From an uncultured Clostridia bacterium (GTDB taxonomy: Bacteria > Bacillota > Clostridia > Lachnospirales > Anaerotignaceae), in NCBI GenBank assembly GCA_937919015.1, contig CALFPN010000048.1:1-5407 (forward strand): 5,407 nucleotides of DNA, in the 5' to 3' direction. The notes beneath the pieces are model-generated. The model was not told where the DNA came from, did not search any database, and saw nothing but the letters and a program-made list of their open reading frames with translations. A program made the translations under genes and the position numbers. The number at the start of each line of letters is the position of its first letter. Within the stretch, counting starts at the first letter, position 1. Shown one piece after another: positions 5,386 through 5,407 of this stretch.

Positions 5386-5407
5386 AAGACTTTTGCAGAA
5401 TTAAATT

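Overview
The window looks like chromosomal DNA of an anaerobic member of the Firmicutes, class Clostridia, probably near Lachnospirales or a relative such as Anaerotignum. The grounds are strong AGGAGG-type ribosome binding sites, AT-rich intergenic DNA, a citrate-forming enzyme of the clostridial Re-citrate synthase kind, and a regulator tail typical of that group. The order and genus are inferred from general protein resemblance only.

Layout. Positions 1-267 (+) hold the last 88 codons of a gene that begins outside the window; the protein ends in a degenerate GGDEF-like domain. A strong hairpin at 322-360 separates it from a convergent minus-strand operon and probably terminates both. That operon, read from right to left, is a citrate-forming DRE-TIM metallolyase (3353-4729), a monomeric aconitase (1376-3310) and an NAD-type isocitrate dehydrogenase (375-1373). 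A good sigma-A-type promoter (TTGACA, 17 bp, TATATT) lies at 4800-4828 (-), just upstream of the first gene. Upstream of that promoter is a very AT-rich divergent intergenic region with several inverted repeats. A small plus-strand gene at 5102-5335 encodes a 77-residue putative winged-helix protein. The window ends in a short hairpin of uncertain role.

How the genes work together. The three minus-strand enzymes form a complete oxidative half-branch of the citric acid cycle: oxaloacetate plus acetyl-CoA to citrate, citrate to isocitrate, and isocitrate to 2-oxoglutarate with NAD+. In a fermenting anaerobe this branch chiefly supplies 2-oxoglutarate for glutamate synthesis. The main point of interest is the first gene. 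By family it would easily be labelled isopropylmalate or homocitrate synthase. Its sequence resembles the clostridial Re-citrate synthase group, and its operon partners are aconitase and isocitrate dehydrogenase rather than leuB/leuCD, so Re-citrate synthase is the best call. I see no undescribed multi-gene system. The least explained parts are the divergent small winged-helix gene and the palindromes between it and the citrate operon.
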